DNA of 62,316 nucleotides, taken from Oscillospiraceae bacterium. Its GTDB lineage: Bacteria; Bacillota; Clostridia; Oscillospirales; QAMX01. A program made the position numbers and the translations under genes. Each line of letters begins with the position of its first letter. Position 1 is the stretch's first letter. The DNA is taken from assembly GCA_015067675.1 (NCBI GenBank), contig SVMB01000010.1:1-62316 (forward strand). The letters are read 5' to 3'. Under the pieces are notes generated by a model. It did no database searches. It was not told where the DNA came from and worked only from the letters and a program-made list of their open reading frames with translations. Of this stretch, positions 52,103 to 60,583 are shown one piece after another.

Positions 52103-52127
52103 ATGACACCTCCGGATACAGAAAGAC

Positions 52128-52154
52128 GAGGCGGGATGGATCCCGCCCCGCCTC
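52128..52154 (-). terminator. Terminator of the DUF1858 gene
   Basis: GAGGCGGG (52128-52135) pairs with CCCGCCTC (52147-52154), or alternatively GCGGGA with TCCCGC. A T-rich tail follows on the minus strand. Partial readthrough could supply trmK, for which no separate promoter is seen. Confidence 0.6.
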
Positions 52155-52171
52155 AGATGTGTTGTCAGTGA

Positions 52172-52372
52172 TTACTTGTTGGCGAAATGCTCGTTGAGCT
52201 TGGCAACGAGTTCGTCGACGTCGGTGCCATGAACGGCACAGGCCTGCTCGATGGTCTCGCCGCGGGAAGCGGGGCAGCCCAGGCAGTGCATACCGATTTC
52301 AAAGAAGAACTTCGCGGTATCGATGTCGGCATCCAGAACTTCGCCGATGATGCTGTCTTTGGTAATGACCAT
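52172..52372 (-). CDS. DUF1858 / hybrid-cluster-associated redox disulfide protein
   Basis: A 66-aa protein of the DUF1858 family. HCLGCPAS carries the CxxC redox pair, and the surrounding helices (DTAKFFFEIGM, TIEQACAVHG) are typical. It is a presumed small redox partner, often near hybrid cluster or nitroreductase proteins, which are not seen here. It has its own promoter and a GGAGG site. Confidence 0.9.
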   Translation of the reverse strand: MVITKDSIIGEVLDADIDTAKFFFEIGMHCLGCPASRGETIEQACAVHGTDVDELVAKLNEHFANK

Positions 52373-52405
52373 GGTGATGATCCTCCTGTTTTATTTGTTG
52401 TACAT

Positions 52406-52434
52406 ATTATACACCGAAACGGTGCAGAATACAA
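52406..52434 (-). promoter_or_regulatory. Promoter of the DUF1858 gene
   Basis: On the minus strand, TTGTAT (52434-52429), a 17-base spacer and TATAAT (52411-52406). Confidence 0.75.
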
Positions 52435-52453
52435 TTGATAATATCGGGTGAAT

Positions 52454-53323
52454 TTACAGTGTTTTTGCCCTGTTTTTCAGATATTCTGCCAACCAGGAGC
52501 CGCAGCGGGGATTGCGCAGGGACAGCTCGATGACACATTCAAGATAGCCTTCGAGGCTTCCGGTGTCAAACCGGCGTCCTTCAAATTCCACCGCCAGCAT
52601 CTGACGCTGACTGGCCAGCTTTGCCAGTGCGTCGGTGAGCTGAATCTCGCCGCCGTAACCGGGGGAGAGATTCTCGAGAATCGGAAAGATATCCGGCGTG
52701 AGTACGTAGCGGCCCAGAATCGCGTAGGGAGAGTAGACCTCATGGGGCTTGGGCTTTTCGATAAGATCACGCACGGAAAAGACGCGGTCGGCGACTTTCT
52801 CCACGTCCAGCGAGCAGTAGCGGCCGATAGCATCCAGGCTGACGGCCTGCACGCCAACGACGGGTGCATCTTCGCGGTCGGCTATCTCCTTGAGCTGTCC
52901 GATGACGGGACGCTCGCCGGTGATCACGTCGTCGCCCAGCAGCACGGCGAAGGGCTCATTGCCCACGAAATGCCGGGCGGTCCAGACCGCATGGCCGAGG
53001 CCTTTTGTTTCCTTCTGACGCACGAAGCTGATGTTTGCCATATCGGCGGTACTGCGCACCAACTTCACGTCGGCGTCACGTCCGGCACGGGCCAGACGCT
53101 CCTCCAGCTCCGGATGGTAGTCAAAATAGTCCTCAAGCGCTGCCTTGGAGCGGTTGGTGATGATGAGAATATCCTCAATGCCGGCGGCAATGGCCTCCTC
53201 CACGATATACTGGATGGAGGGCCGGTCGGCGATGGGAAGCATTTCCTTGGGGATGGTCTTTGTAGCGGGCAGCATACGCGTACCCAGACCGGCTGCGGGA
53301 ATGATTGCCTTTTTAACGGTCAT
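52454..53323 (-). CDS. galU: UTP-glucose-1-phosphate uridylyltransferase
   Basis: A 289-aa nucleotidyltransferase making UDP-glucose for envelope glycans. The N-terminal AIIPAAGLGTRMLPATKTIPKEMLPI is the nucleotide-binding signature, with LLGDDVI (metal Asp) and LIEKPKP. It is probably the last gene of the hisS-aspS-galU run (43 bases after aspS, no promoter seen). Confidence 0.95.
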   Translation of the reverse strand: MTVKKAIIPAAGLGTRMLPATKTIPKEMLPIADRPSIQYIVEEAIAAGIEDILIITNRSKAALEDYFDYHPELEERLARAGRDADVKLVRSTADMANISFVRQKETKGLGHAVWTARHFVGNEPFAVLLGDDVITGERPVIGQLKEIADREDAPVVGVQAVSLDAIGRYCSLDVEKVADRVFSVRDLIEKPKPHEVYSPYAILGRYVLTPDIFPILENLSPGYGGEIQLTDALAKLASQRQMLAVEFEGRRFDTGSLEGYLECVIELSLRNPRCGSWLAEYLKNRAKTL

Positions 53324-53366
53324 ATCAAGACCTCCCGGGGGTTATTTGATCCGGATTGGGGATCAA

Positions 53367-55154
53367 TCAGACGTTTTCGGCGTCCTCTTCGACGGCAAGA
53401 GCAATGTGCAGCTCTTCCAGCTGATGAGCGGTGACGGCGGAGGGGGCATCCATCATGACGTCCTGGGCCTTCTGGTTCATGGGGAAGGTGATGACCTCGC
53501 GGATGGACTCTTCGCCGGTGAGCAGCATGATCAGGCGGTCAACACCGGGGGCGGCGCCGGCATGGGGCGGTGCACCGTAGGTGAAAGCGTTGTACATGGC
53601 GGGGAACTTGGCCTTAACATCGTCTTCGCCCAGACCCACCATCTCAAAGGCCTTGATCATGATCTCAGGGCTGTGGTTACGCACGGCACCGGATGCGGAT
53701 TCGTAGCCGTTGATGACCAGGTCATACTGGTTTGCGTTGATGGCGAGAAGCTTATCGATGTCGCCTTCGGCATCAAGCAGCGCCTGCATGCCGCCCTGGG
53801 GCATGGAGAAGGGGTTATGGCAGAATTCCAGCTCACCGGATTCTTCGCCCATCTCGTACATGGGGAAGTCAACGATCCAGCACATGGCGTACTGATCTTC
53901 ATCGAAGTGGCCGGGAACGCGCTTGCCGAGCATCGTACGGATGACGCCGGCGGTCTTCTGGGCAGCCTGCTTCTTGCCGGCGGCCATGCAGACAAAGGAA
54001 CCGGGCTTCAGGCCGAGAGCAGCCTTGAAAGCATCCTGACGTTCTGCCAGGAACTTGCTGATACCGCCGGTGAGGTTGCCGTTTTCGTCAACCTTGACCC
54101 AGCAGGCCTTGTTGCCGGTCTGAACTTCGACGTCAGAGAGCAGCTTGTCGATCCACTTACGGGCCTGGGTGAAGTCATGAACGACGACAGCCTTGACGCA
54201 GGCGTTCTCGAAGGGGCCAAAGCCACAGCCGGCGACGACTTCGCTCACATCCTGCAGCTCCAGGTCGATGCGCAGGTCGGGTTTGTCGGAACCGTACTTT
54301 TCCATGGCTTCGTTGAAGGGAATATGACGGAAAGGCGCGGCGGAAACGCGCTCGTACTTACCAAACTTCTTGAAAACGGGAACAATCACGTCCTCGAGGG
54401 TGCTCAGAACGTCTTCCTGGGTTGCCCAGCTCATTTCCATATCCATCTGATAGAACTCGCCGGGAGTACGGTCGCCGCGGGCATCTTCATCACGGAAGCA
54501 GGGGGCGATCTGGAAGTAACGGTCAAAGCCGGAGGTCATCAGCAGCTGCTTGAACTGCTGGGGAGCCTGGGGCAGAGCGTAGAACTTGCCGGGATGCTTA
54601 CGGGCGGGAACGAGATAGTCACGGGCGCCTTCGGGAGAGGAGGCGGTGAGGATGGGGGTGGTGATCTCGAGGAAGCCCTTCTCAGTCATGAGGCGGCGCA
54701 GCTCGGCGACCACCTGGCAGCGGAGAATGATGTTGGACTTGACAGCAGGATTGCGCAGGTCCAGATAACGGTACTTCAGACGCACCATCTCATCAGCCTC
54801 ACGGCTGCGGTTGATCTCAAAGGGAAGCTCGTTGTGCTGACAGGTGCCCAGCACTTCGATCTTTTCAGGCACGACTTCGATGTCGCCGGTGGCCTGCTTG
54901 GGGTTCTTGCTGCTGCGCTCGCGCACCACACCCTCGACGGAGATGGTGGTTTCCTTGTTCAGGGACTTGATGATGTCCATCATGGCCTCGGTTTCCACGA
55001 CCACCTGAGTGGTGCCGTAGAAGTCACGCAGGACCACGAAGGCAAGGCCGGCGCCGACCTCGCGGACGTTTTCCATCCAGCCGCAGAGTTTGACGTTCTG
55101 GCCGATATGCTCCGCGCGGAGTTCGTTACAATTATGGGTACGGGACTGCATCAT
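53367..55154 (-). CDS. aspS: Aspartyl-tRNA synthetase (free-standing, second copy)
   Basis: A 595-aa class IIb synthetase. Motif 2 is FRDEDARGDRTPGEFYQMDMEMSW and motif 3 is GVDRLIMLLTGEESIREV. The anticodon domain (GWMENVREVGAGLAFVVLRDFYG) differs strongly from that of the AspRS-GatC fusion, so the two are not recent duplicates. It lies downstream of hisS, the usual Firmicute arrangement for the housekeeping enzyme, and has no T-box. It probably makes Asp-tRNA(Asp). Confidence 0.95.
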   Translation of the reverse strand: MMQSRTHNCNELRAEHIGQNVKLCGWMENVREVGAGLAFVVLRDFYGTTQVVVETEAMMDIIKSLNKETTISVEGVVRERSSKNPKQATGDIEVVPEKIEVLGTCQHNELPFEINRSREADEMVRLKYRYLDLRNPAVKSNIILRCQVVAELRRLMTEKGFLEITTPILTASSPEGARDYLVPARKHPGKFYALPQAPQQFKQLLMTSGFDRYFQIAPCFRDEDARGDRTPGEFYQMDMEMSWATQEDVLSTLEDVIVPVFKKFGKYERVSAAPFRHIPFNEAMEKYGSDKPDLRIDLELQDVSEVVAGCGFGPFENACVKAVVVHDFTQARKWIDKLLSDVEVQTGNKACWVKVDENGNLTGGISKFLAERQDAFKAALGLKPGSFVCMAAGKKQAAQKTAGVIRTMLGKRVPGHFDEDQYAMCWIVDFPMYEMGEESGELEFCHNPFSMPQGGMQALLDAEGDIDKLLAINANQYDLVINGYESASGAVRNHSPEIMIKAFEMVGLGEDDVKAKFPAMYNAFTYGAPPHAGAAPGVDRLIMLLTGEESIREVITFPMNQKAQDVMMDAPSAVTAHQLEELHIALAVEEDAENV

Positions 55155-55183
55155 GGTGCTTTGTCTCCTCGTATGTGTATTTA

Positions 55184-56533
55184 TTAGTCCTTTTTGGGCT
55201 CGACGATGACGGTGTTGGTGGTATTGAGACCGGCAAGAATGGTCTTGGCGGCGTCTTCGGCGGAGAGCCCCGCCTGTTCGCCGGTGGCAAGATTCTTCAG
55301 CGTCACGATACCGGCCTTTGCCTCATCCTCACCCATGAAGATGACGTAGGGGATATGGAGCTTGTCGGCATAGCCGATCTTGGCCTTAAACTTCTTCTTT
55401 TCGTTGTTGATCTGGGTACGGATGCCCGCAGCACGCAGGGTGGAGGCAAGTTCAATGGATTCGCCGAGGGTGTCGCCCATGGGCAGAATCAGAACGTCGG
55501 CAGGGGCAGCGCCCATAGCGTCGTTGAGGTAGCCCTGTTCGCCCAGAACGTAGAACAGACGGGTGACGCCGATGGAGATGCCGACGCCCGGCAGAACCTT
55601 ATCGGTATAGTGCTCGGCCAGATGGTCATAGCGGCCGCCGGAGCAGATGGAACCGATCTCGGGATGATCCAGCATCATCGTCTCGTAAACTGTGCCGGTG
55701 TAATAGTCCAGACCGCGGGCAATGGTGAAGTCGATCTCAAAATGATCCGCGGGAATGCCGTAGCGCTGCATCATTTCGGCAACAATGCGCAGCTCAGACG
55801 CACCTTCGTCGAACATCTCGCTGCGGCCGGCATAACGCTGGAGGGTACCGAGCTTATCTTCGGCGGAGATGAAAGCCAGAATCTCGTCAGCAGCGTCAGC
55901 GGCGATGCCCTCGTCGTCCACGAGGATCTCACGCACCTTGGCGGCGCCGATCTTGTCCAGCTTATCGATGGCGTGCATGATACCGGCGGCGGAATCCTTC
56001 AGACCCATCAGCTCAAAGAAGCCGTTGAGAAGCTTGCGGTTGTTGAAACGGATCTTAAAGCGCTGCAGACCCAGGGAAGTGAAGGCACGATAGATGATGG
56101 AGGGGATTTCGGCCTCGTTGGAGATATCCAGAGCGCCGTCGCCGATGATATCGATATCGGCCTGATAGAACTCACGGAAACGACCGCGCTGGGCGCGCTC
56201 ACCGCGGTAGACCTTGCCGATCTGGTAGCGCTTGAAGGGGAAGGAGAGCTGGGAGTAGTTGAGCGCCACGTACTTGGCAAGCGGAACGGTCAGGTCAAAA
56301 CGCAGGGACAGATCGCTGTCGCCCTTCTGGAAGCGGTAGATCTGCTTCTCGGTCTCACCGCCGCCCTTGGCAAGCAGGATCTCGCTGGACTCGATGACGG
56401 GGGTGTCCAGGGGCGTGAAACCATAGAGCTCATAGGTCTCGCGGAGCGTCGCAAGAATCTTTTCAAAGAGAATCTGCTGCTGGGGCAGCAGCTCCATAAA
56501 GCCGGATAAGGTTCTGGGTTTGATTCTTTCCAT
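55184..56533 (-). CDS. hisS: Histidyl-tRNA synthetase
   Basis: A 449-aa class IIa synthetase. The motif 2 region FREFYQADIDIIG, the histidine-specific GLDYYTGTVYE and GGRYDHLAEH, and a C-terminal anticodon domain (VLILPMGD) are present. It precedes aspS by 29 bases. The 76-base gap upstream holds no T-box. Confidence 0.95.
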   Translation of the reverse strand: MERIKPRTLSGFMELLPQQQILFEKILATLRETYELYGFTPLDTPVIESSEILLAKGGGETEKQIYRFQKGDSDLSLRFDLTVPLAKYVALNYSQLSFPFKRYQIGKVYRGERAQRGRFREFYQADIDIIGDGALDISNEAEIPSIIYRAFTSLGLQRFKIRFNNRKLLNGFFELMGLKDSAAGIMHAIDKLDKIGAAKVREILVDDEGIAADAADEILAFISAEDKLGTLQRYAGRSEMFDEGASELRIVAEMMQRYGIPADHFEIDFTIARGLDYYTGTVYETMMLDHPEIGSICSGGRYDHLAEHYTDKVLPGVGISIGVTRLFYVLGEQGYLNDAMGAAPADVLILPMGDTLGESIELASTLRAAGIRTQINNEKKKFKAKIGYADKLHIPYVIFMGEDEAKAGIVTLKNLATGEQAGLSAEDAAKTILAGLNTTNTVIVEPKKD

Positions 56534-56609
56534 TGTTAAAACAGCCTCTTAATGTATAAAATGATGCAAATTGAATGCGAAACGGAATGCTTACAGCTGC
56601 GGTGGTTAA

Positions 56610-57032
56610 TCAGTAGCTGCGCGGCCGGGCCGGGCGCTTGGGATTGACAATATCACGCCACGACAGATCGCCGCGGTCAAGGCCCAGAATGAGCATTTCA
56701 GCGGTGGCGATGTTGGTGGCAATCGGGACGGAGTGCAGGTCGCAGAGGCGCTGCAGAGCGTGCACATCGGTCTCGTGACCGGTGGTCATAGGATCGCAGA
56801 GGAAGATGACCATATCGATCTCATTGTAGGCGACACGGGCGCCGATCTGCTGATCACCGCCCTGGGCGCCGGAAAGAAATCGGTCAATCTTCAGACCGGT
56901 AGCGTCGGCGACGAGTTTGCCTGTGGTTCCGGTGGCGCACAGTTGGTGCTTGGACAGAATTCCACAGTAGGCCATACAGAACTGAACCATCAGTTCCTTC
57001 TTCTTGTCATGTGCGATCAAGGCAATGTTCAT
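56610..57032 (-). CDS. mgsA: Methylglyoxal synthase
   Basis: A 140-aa enzyme converting dihydroxyacetone phosphate to methylglyoxal and phosphate, a glycolytic overflow bypass. [34 protein letters not shown] (catalytic Asp) and [15 protein letters not shown] are the family motifs. It follows minD by 30 bases, a recurrent Firmicute pairing. Confidence 0.95.
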   Translation of the reverse strand: MNIALIAHDKKKELMVQFCMAYCGILSKHQLCATGTTGKLVADATGLKIDRFLSGAQGGDQQIGARVAYNEIDMVIFLCDPMTTGHETDVHALQRLCDLHSVPIATNIATAEMLILGLDRGDLSWRDIVNPKRPARPRSY

Positions 57033-57062
57033 TGAATCCCTCTTTCCTTCCTGTTCGGTGAT

Positions 57063-57806
57063 CTATATACGCAATAAAGCTTTTTCTTCACCGTCCAGAC
57101 GGGCGGCGATGTTGCGGAATGCGGCGGCTGCCAGAGAGCGCCGGTTATCAAGTACGGGCTGACCGAGTGCGCCTGCAACCAGGACGCTTTCCTCCTCCGG
57201 AACATACCCCAGCAGGGGCAACCCGGCCATGTCCATGGCGTCGTCGATGTTGGGCGTGTTATTGCGGTCGATGACCCGGGGACGCACACGGTTGACGACG
57301 AGACGGAAATCCTGAAAGCCCATCTCCTCCAGCGCTGCGACCGTACGGTCGGCGGAGCGCAGGCTGATGATATCCGGCGTGGAGACAACGATAGCGCTGT
57401 CGGCGGCATAGGCGGCGCGGCGGAAATCCTCGCCGAGTCCGGCAGGGGCGTCGATGAGGATGAAGTCGGCCACGTCGGCGCGGATGGCGGCATCGGTGAC
57501 GCGGCGCAGCGCGTCGGGCGCAATGTGAGCGCGGCTCATGGGAGCCGTGATGAGCTGAAGCTGCGGAAAACGCGGATGCACGGCGATGGCATCCTGCAGC
57601 GCGGCACGTTCCTCGGCGACGTCGGTGAAATCAAAGAGCGCGGTGTCATACATGCCCAGGGTCAGGTCCAGACTTCGTACGCCTACGTCGGCATCGATGC
57701 ACAGGCAGCGCAGATTGCGCTGGGACAGTGCGGTTCCCAGGCCGGCAGTCAGCGTGGTCTTTCCTGTGCCGCCTTTTCCTGAGGCGATCACGATTACCTG
57801 CGCCAT
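57063..57806 (-). CDS. minD: MinD-type septum-site ATPase
   Basis: A 247-aa ParA/MinD ATPase. The deviant Walker A is GKGGTGKTT, with CIDADVGVRSLDL and FILIDAPAGLG (Walker B). The C-terminus ends shortly after a helix (AARLDGEEKALLRI) and lacks an obvious basic amphipathic membrane-targeting helix. minC and minE are absent from the window; DivIVA is encoded at 23614. It heads the minD-mgsA run. Confidence 0.88.
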   Translation of the reverse strand: MAQVIVIASGKGGTGKTTLTAGLGTALSQRNLRCLCIDADVGVRSLDLTLGMYDTALFDFTDVAEERAALQDAIAVHPRFPQLQLITAPMSRAHIAPDALRRVTDAAIRADVADFILIDAPAGLGEDFRRAAYAADSAIVVSTPDIISLRSADRTVAALEEMGFQDFRLVVNRVRPRVIDRNNTPNIDDAMDMAGLPLLGYVPEEESVLVAGALGQPVLDNRRSLAAAAFRNIAARLDGEEKALLRI

Positions 57807-57860
57807 GTATTACGTCCTCCCAACATCCTCCGATATGGTTAACATATCAACTCACTCTAT

Positions 57861-57889
57861 ATTATACACCATATTCCGCGTCTTAACAA
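57861..57889 (-). promoter_or_regulatory. Promoter of minD-mgsA
   Basis: On the minus strand, TTGTTA (57889-57884), a 17-base spacer and TATAAT (57866-57861). Confidence 0.75.
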
Positions 57890-57987
57890 GAGGATTCTTT
57901 GAATAAATTGCCGATTGCGAAAAATATTCTGCGGAGAAGGGATACTTTACGCCGATTTCGGCGGGGTGAGGCGGGATGCAGAGACAA

Positions 57988-58021
57988 AAAACCGCATCCG
58001 AAAGGTTTCGGACGCGGTTTT
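57988..58021 (-). terminator. Terminator of the lipoprotein gene
   Basis: AAAACCGC-A-TCCGAAA (57988-58003) pairs with TTTCGGA-C-GCGGTTTT (58006-58021) with one mismatch. On the minus strand a run of Ts follows. Confidence 0.85.
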
Positions 58022-58037
58022 GGCGGTCAATGATAAT

Positions 58038-58685
58038 TTATGCGGCGGCGAAGGTTGCGATTACATAGGAGTAAGCGGAATCCTTGTCAGCGCGCATGGA
58101 GATGATATAACCGGTGGTGGTGCCGTCGGCAGTGACGGTGACGGTGATATCGGCGCAGCCGGTATCGGCGTTGAGGGAGGCAGCGGTAATCTCGCAGGCG
58201 AAGTTGGAATCATCTGCATCAACGCAGGTGAACTTCTGATCAACGGGAGAGTAGGTAACGCGATCGACATAATCATCACCGGGGGCGATCCAGAGCTTGC
58301 CGCCCAGTGTATCGAACTGGAGCTGATTGACGGCTTCCAAGGTAGCAATGATGGTACCTTCAGAGGCAGTGACACCGGAGGGACGCAGATCGTAGACGGC
58401 GAGCATATTGTAGAGATAAGCCCAGCCGAAGTTGCTGTCGGGCGTCTGGGTCAGAACCTCGGGATACTCGTTGAGCGCGATGGCAAAGGAAAACAGAACA
58501 GGAGCATAGCCGCTGAGCTTTTCGCTGACCTTACCGCCGAAGAAGTCGGACAGGGCGGTATCGCCGGCGCCGACCGTGGCGGGAACGGTATACGTAGTGC
58601 TCTTGGAAGGAACCTGATTACCGGTACAGCCGACCAGGCTGAAAATCATAAAGGCCGCAAGGACCAGACAAAGCAATTTTTTCAT
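58038..58685 (-). CDS. Putative lipoprotein, function unknown
   Basis: A 215-aa protein with a typical lipoprotein signal: MKKLLCLVLAAFMIFSLVGC (lipobox LVGC, Cys20). The mature part has no recognised domain. It contains a helical region (ALSDFFGGKVSEKLSGY) and a C-terminal beta-rich half. ATG 58685 is preferred, with GAGAGGGG upstream. Monocistronic, with its own promoter and terminator. Confidence 0.8.
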   Translation of the reverse strand: MKKLLCLVLAAFMIFSLVGCTGNQVPSKSTTYTVPATVGAGDTALSDFFGGKVSEKLSGYAPVLFSFAIALNEYPEVLTQTPDSNFGWAYLYNMLAVYDLRPSGVTASEGTIIATLEAVNQLQFDTLGGKLWIAPGDDYVDRVTYSPVDQKFTCVDADDSNFACEITAASLNADTGCADITVTVTADGTTTGYIISMRADKDSAYSYVIATFAAA

Positions 58686-58715
58686 GGAAATCCCCTCTCG
58701 TGTATTCACCAATAC

Positions 58716-58744
58716 AGTATACCGTAAAAAATCCAAAAGTGCAA
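58716..58744 (-). promoter_or_regulatory. Promoter of the lipoprotein gene
   Basis: On the minus strand, TTGCAC (58744-58739), a 17-base spacer and TATACT (58721-58716). Bases 58745-58862 show nothing else. Confidence 0.75.
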
Positions 58745-58862
58745 GCTAAATTTTGCCGAAAATTCAAAACAAGTGTGAACCTGTGGTAAAAATTCGCGGA
58801 TCTGCCCCATCGATCGCTACAAAACAGAACCGCTTTATGGCTGAAAGTGCAGTTAAATGCAG

Positions 58863-58910
58863 AAAAAAGCCGGAAACTTGCGTTTATACAAATAGACGCA
58901 TGCTTCCGGC
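58863..58910 (-). terminator. Terminator of the SGNH hydrolase gene
   Basis: GCCGGAA pairs with TTCCGGC and an inner TGCGT with ACGCA. On the minus strand it ends in six Ts. Confidence 0.85.
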
Positions 58911-58965
58911 AAAATGTTCCGCTGGCAAATAAATTTTTTTCGGGGGAAAGCGGATATTATGGATT

Positions 58966-59670
58966 TTAAACGCCGAGAGCTTCCTTGAGCAGCTCAAACA
59001 TGGCATCCTCACCGGCATCATTGGGGTGCAGACCGTCGCAGAGATAGTAGGAAGTGGTATGACCGTGCTCGGCGGCGTAAACGGGGAGGGTGTCATAGAA
59101 GCTGTAAAGGGGGAAGCCGCAGACCTTCTGGGCACGCTTGTACTGGGCGTTGACATCGACCATATGGATCAGGCGGCGGTACTCAATCTGGCTGAGTTCG
59201 TTCTCGGGATCGGCGGGAATGTTGGCCATGAAGAGCACGGGGATTCCCGCAGCCTTGAAGCGCTCGTGGAGCTTGAGGATGCCCTGATAGACGCGCTCAG
59301 CCTGCTCATCGGAGGAACGCATGGGCGCGTGCTGCAGGTATTGATGGCGGTTGTTGGTACCAATGGCGCAGAGGATAACGTCGTCGTCAGGCGAGACCAG
59401 ATCATTGAAACGCTCGAGGATAAACTCGATGGTAGTGCCGGTGCAGGCGTTGTTGATGACGGTGCAGTTGTACTTTTCGGCCATGTAATCGCGCAGCTGA
59501 TTTGCCCAGCAGTAGCCGTCGGGATTGCGGGCATAACCGGGGGTGATGGGTTCGCCGTTCTGTTCAAAGCCGGTGCCGCCGACGCCGTGGGTGATGGAGT
59601 CGCCAAGCAGCTTGAGGGTGAAGGGACGGCCTGCGTTGATAAAGGGGGCAAAGAATTCCTGAGAAGTCAT
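58966..59670 (-). CDS. SGNH/GDSL-family hydrolase
   Basis: A 234-aa esterase-type protein. GDSITHGVGG is block I with nucleophile Ser, NACTGTT block II, IGTNNRH block III and CDGLHPND block V. No signal peptide. ATG 59670 has AAGGAG upstream. It follows the creatininase gene after a terminator hairpin, so partial cotranscription is possible. Substrate unknown. Confidence 0.85.
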   Translation of the reverse strand: MTSQEFFAPFINAGRPFTLKLLGDSITHGVGGTGFEQNGEPITPGYARNPDGYCWANQLRDYMAEKYNCTVINNACTGTTIEFILERFNDLVSPDDDVILCAIGTNNRHQYLQHAPMRSSDEQAERVYQGILKLHERFKAAGIPVLFMANIPADPENELSQIEYRRLIHMVDVNAQYKRAQKVCGFPLYSFYDTLPVYAAEHGHTTSYYLCDGLHPNDAGEDAMFELLKEALGV

Positions 59671-59718
59671 AAAACAGCGCTCCTTGTGCAAAAAAATAAT
59701 GGACACTGCGGCGTAAAA

Positions 59719-59749
59719 ATACCGGGGAAAGCGCGGCCTTCCCCGGTAT
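59719..59749 (-). terminator. Terminator after the creatininase-like gene
   Basis: ATACCGGGGAA (59719-59729) pairs with TTCCCCGGTAT (59739-59749). On the minus strand TTTTT follows. Confidence 0.85.
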
Positions 59750-59765
59750 ACACGGTCAAAACCGC

Positions 59766-60500
59766 TTACTTGATCACCTTTTCCAGCTCGTCCACAGACA
59801 GCTTGACCATCTCAAGGCCCAGCTCGGTGGAGGCTTCCTTGGCGCTCTGGATGAACCAGGCGTCGGACATGGGGATGTTTTCCAGCTTCACGGCTTCGGC
59901 ATCCAGCGCCATCAGGATGGAACTCTCGTACTTGCCGGCATGGTCGTAACCGGTGGCATGCTGCACGGAGGGAGCCATGGCGGGGATGGTCTTGATCCAG
60001 TTGAAGGGATTGTCATCGCCGTCGAGGGATTCATAGTAGCTGGCCATCTCATTGGAGCCCCACCAGCCCTGACCGCGGACATCTTCCAGATACTCCATGG
60101 TGATCTTCTTGGCGGCCTTCATGCAGGCGAGGGTCATGGGCATGAAGCTGCCTTCCTCGAACTGATGATGGATGATCATGTAGATGTTCTTGAAGCCGCC
60201 GTAGAGCATGGACTTCAGGATCGAGTAGATGTAGTTTTCATACACATCCACGTCGATGTGAACGGTGCCGTTTTCGGGACCGCCGACAGCATAGGAAGCG
60301 ACGCCGTACCAGACCGGAGGCGCGATGACGATCTCCTTACGCTTGGCAAGTTCGTCCAGCAGGCCGATGCAGACCTGGGTGTCGCAGCCCAGAGAGCAGT
60401 GAGGGCCGTGGTATTCCATGGTGCCGATCGGGATAACGATCGGGATCTTTTCTTCCTTGATACGGGCGAGATCGCCGGACATTAAGTATTCAAGACGCAT
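59766..60500 (-). CDS. Creatininase-family amidohydrolase
   Basis: A 244-aa protein of the creatininase/FAPy-deformylase family. GTMEYHGPHCSLGCDT gives the metal ligands Glu29, His31 and Asp40, and MIIHHQFEEG gives His111/His112. These enzymes open cyclic amides (creatinine to creatine) or act on related formamides. ATG 60500. It lies downstream of a creatinase-like gene, suggesting a joint pathway. The true substrate is unknown. Confidence 0.82.
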   Translation of the reverse strand: MRLEYLMSGDLARIKEEKIPIVIPIGTMEYHGPHCSLGCDTQVCIGLLDELAKRKEIVIAPPVWYGVASYAVGGPENGTVHIDVDVYENYIYSILKSMLYGGFKNIYMIIHHQFEEGSFMPMTLACMKAAKKITMEYLEDVRGQGWWGSNEMASYYESLDGDDNPFNWIKTIPAMAPSVQHATGYDHAGKYESSILMALDAEAVKLENIPMSDAWFIQSAKEASTELGLEMVKLSVDELEKVIK

Positions 60501-60534
60501 AACAGCAGCCTTCTTTCGTAGATTTGGAAACACC

Positions 60535-60558
60535 GCCGGGCAGGAATGCCTGCCCGGC
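60535..60558 (-). other. Intercistronic hairpin
   Basis: GCCGGGCAGG (60535-60544) pairs with CCTGCCCGGC (60549-60558) across AATG. No T-run follows, so it is more likely an mRNA-stability or partial-attenuation element between the M24-family and creatininase-like genes. Confidence 0.55.
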
Positions 60559-60583
60559 AGCAGCTTGGATGCAAAAGATGAAC

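Noticed and set aside
56534-56609. T-box or other attenuator before hisS-aspS
   Set aside because: The gap is only 76 bases and contains neither a T-box core nor a terminator hairpin.
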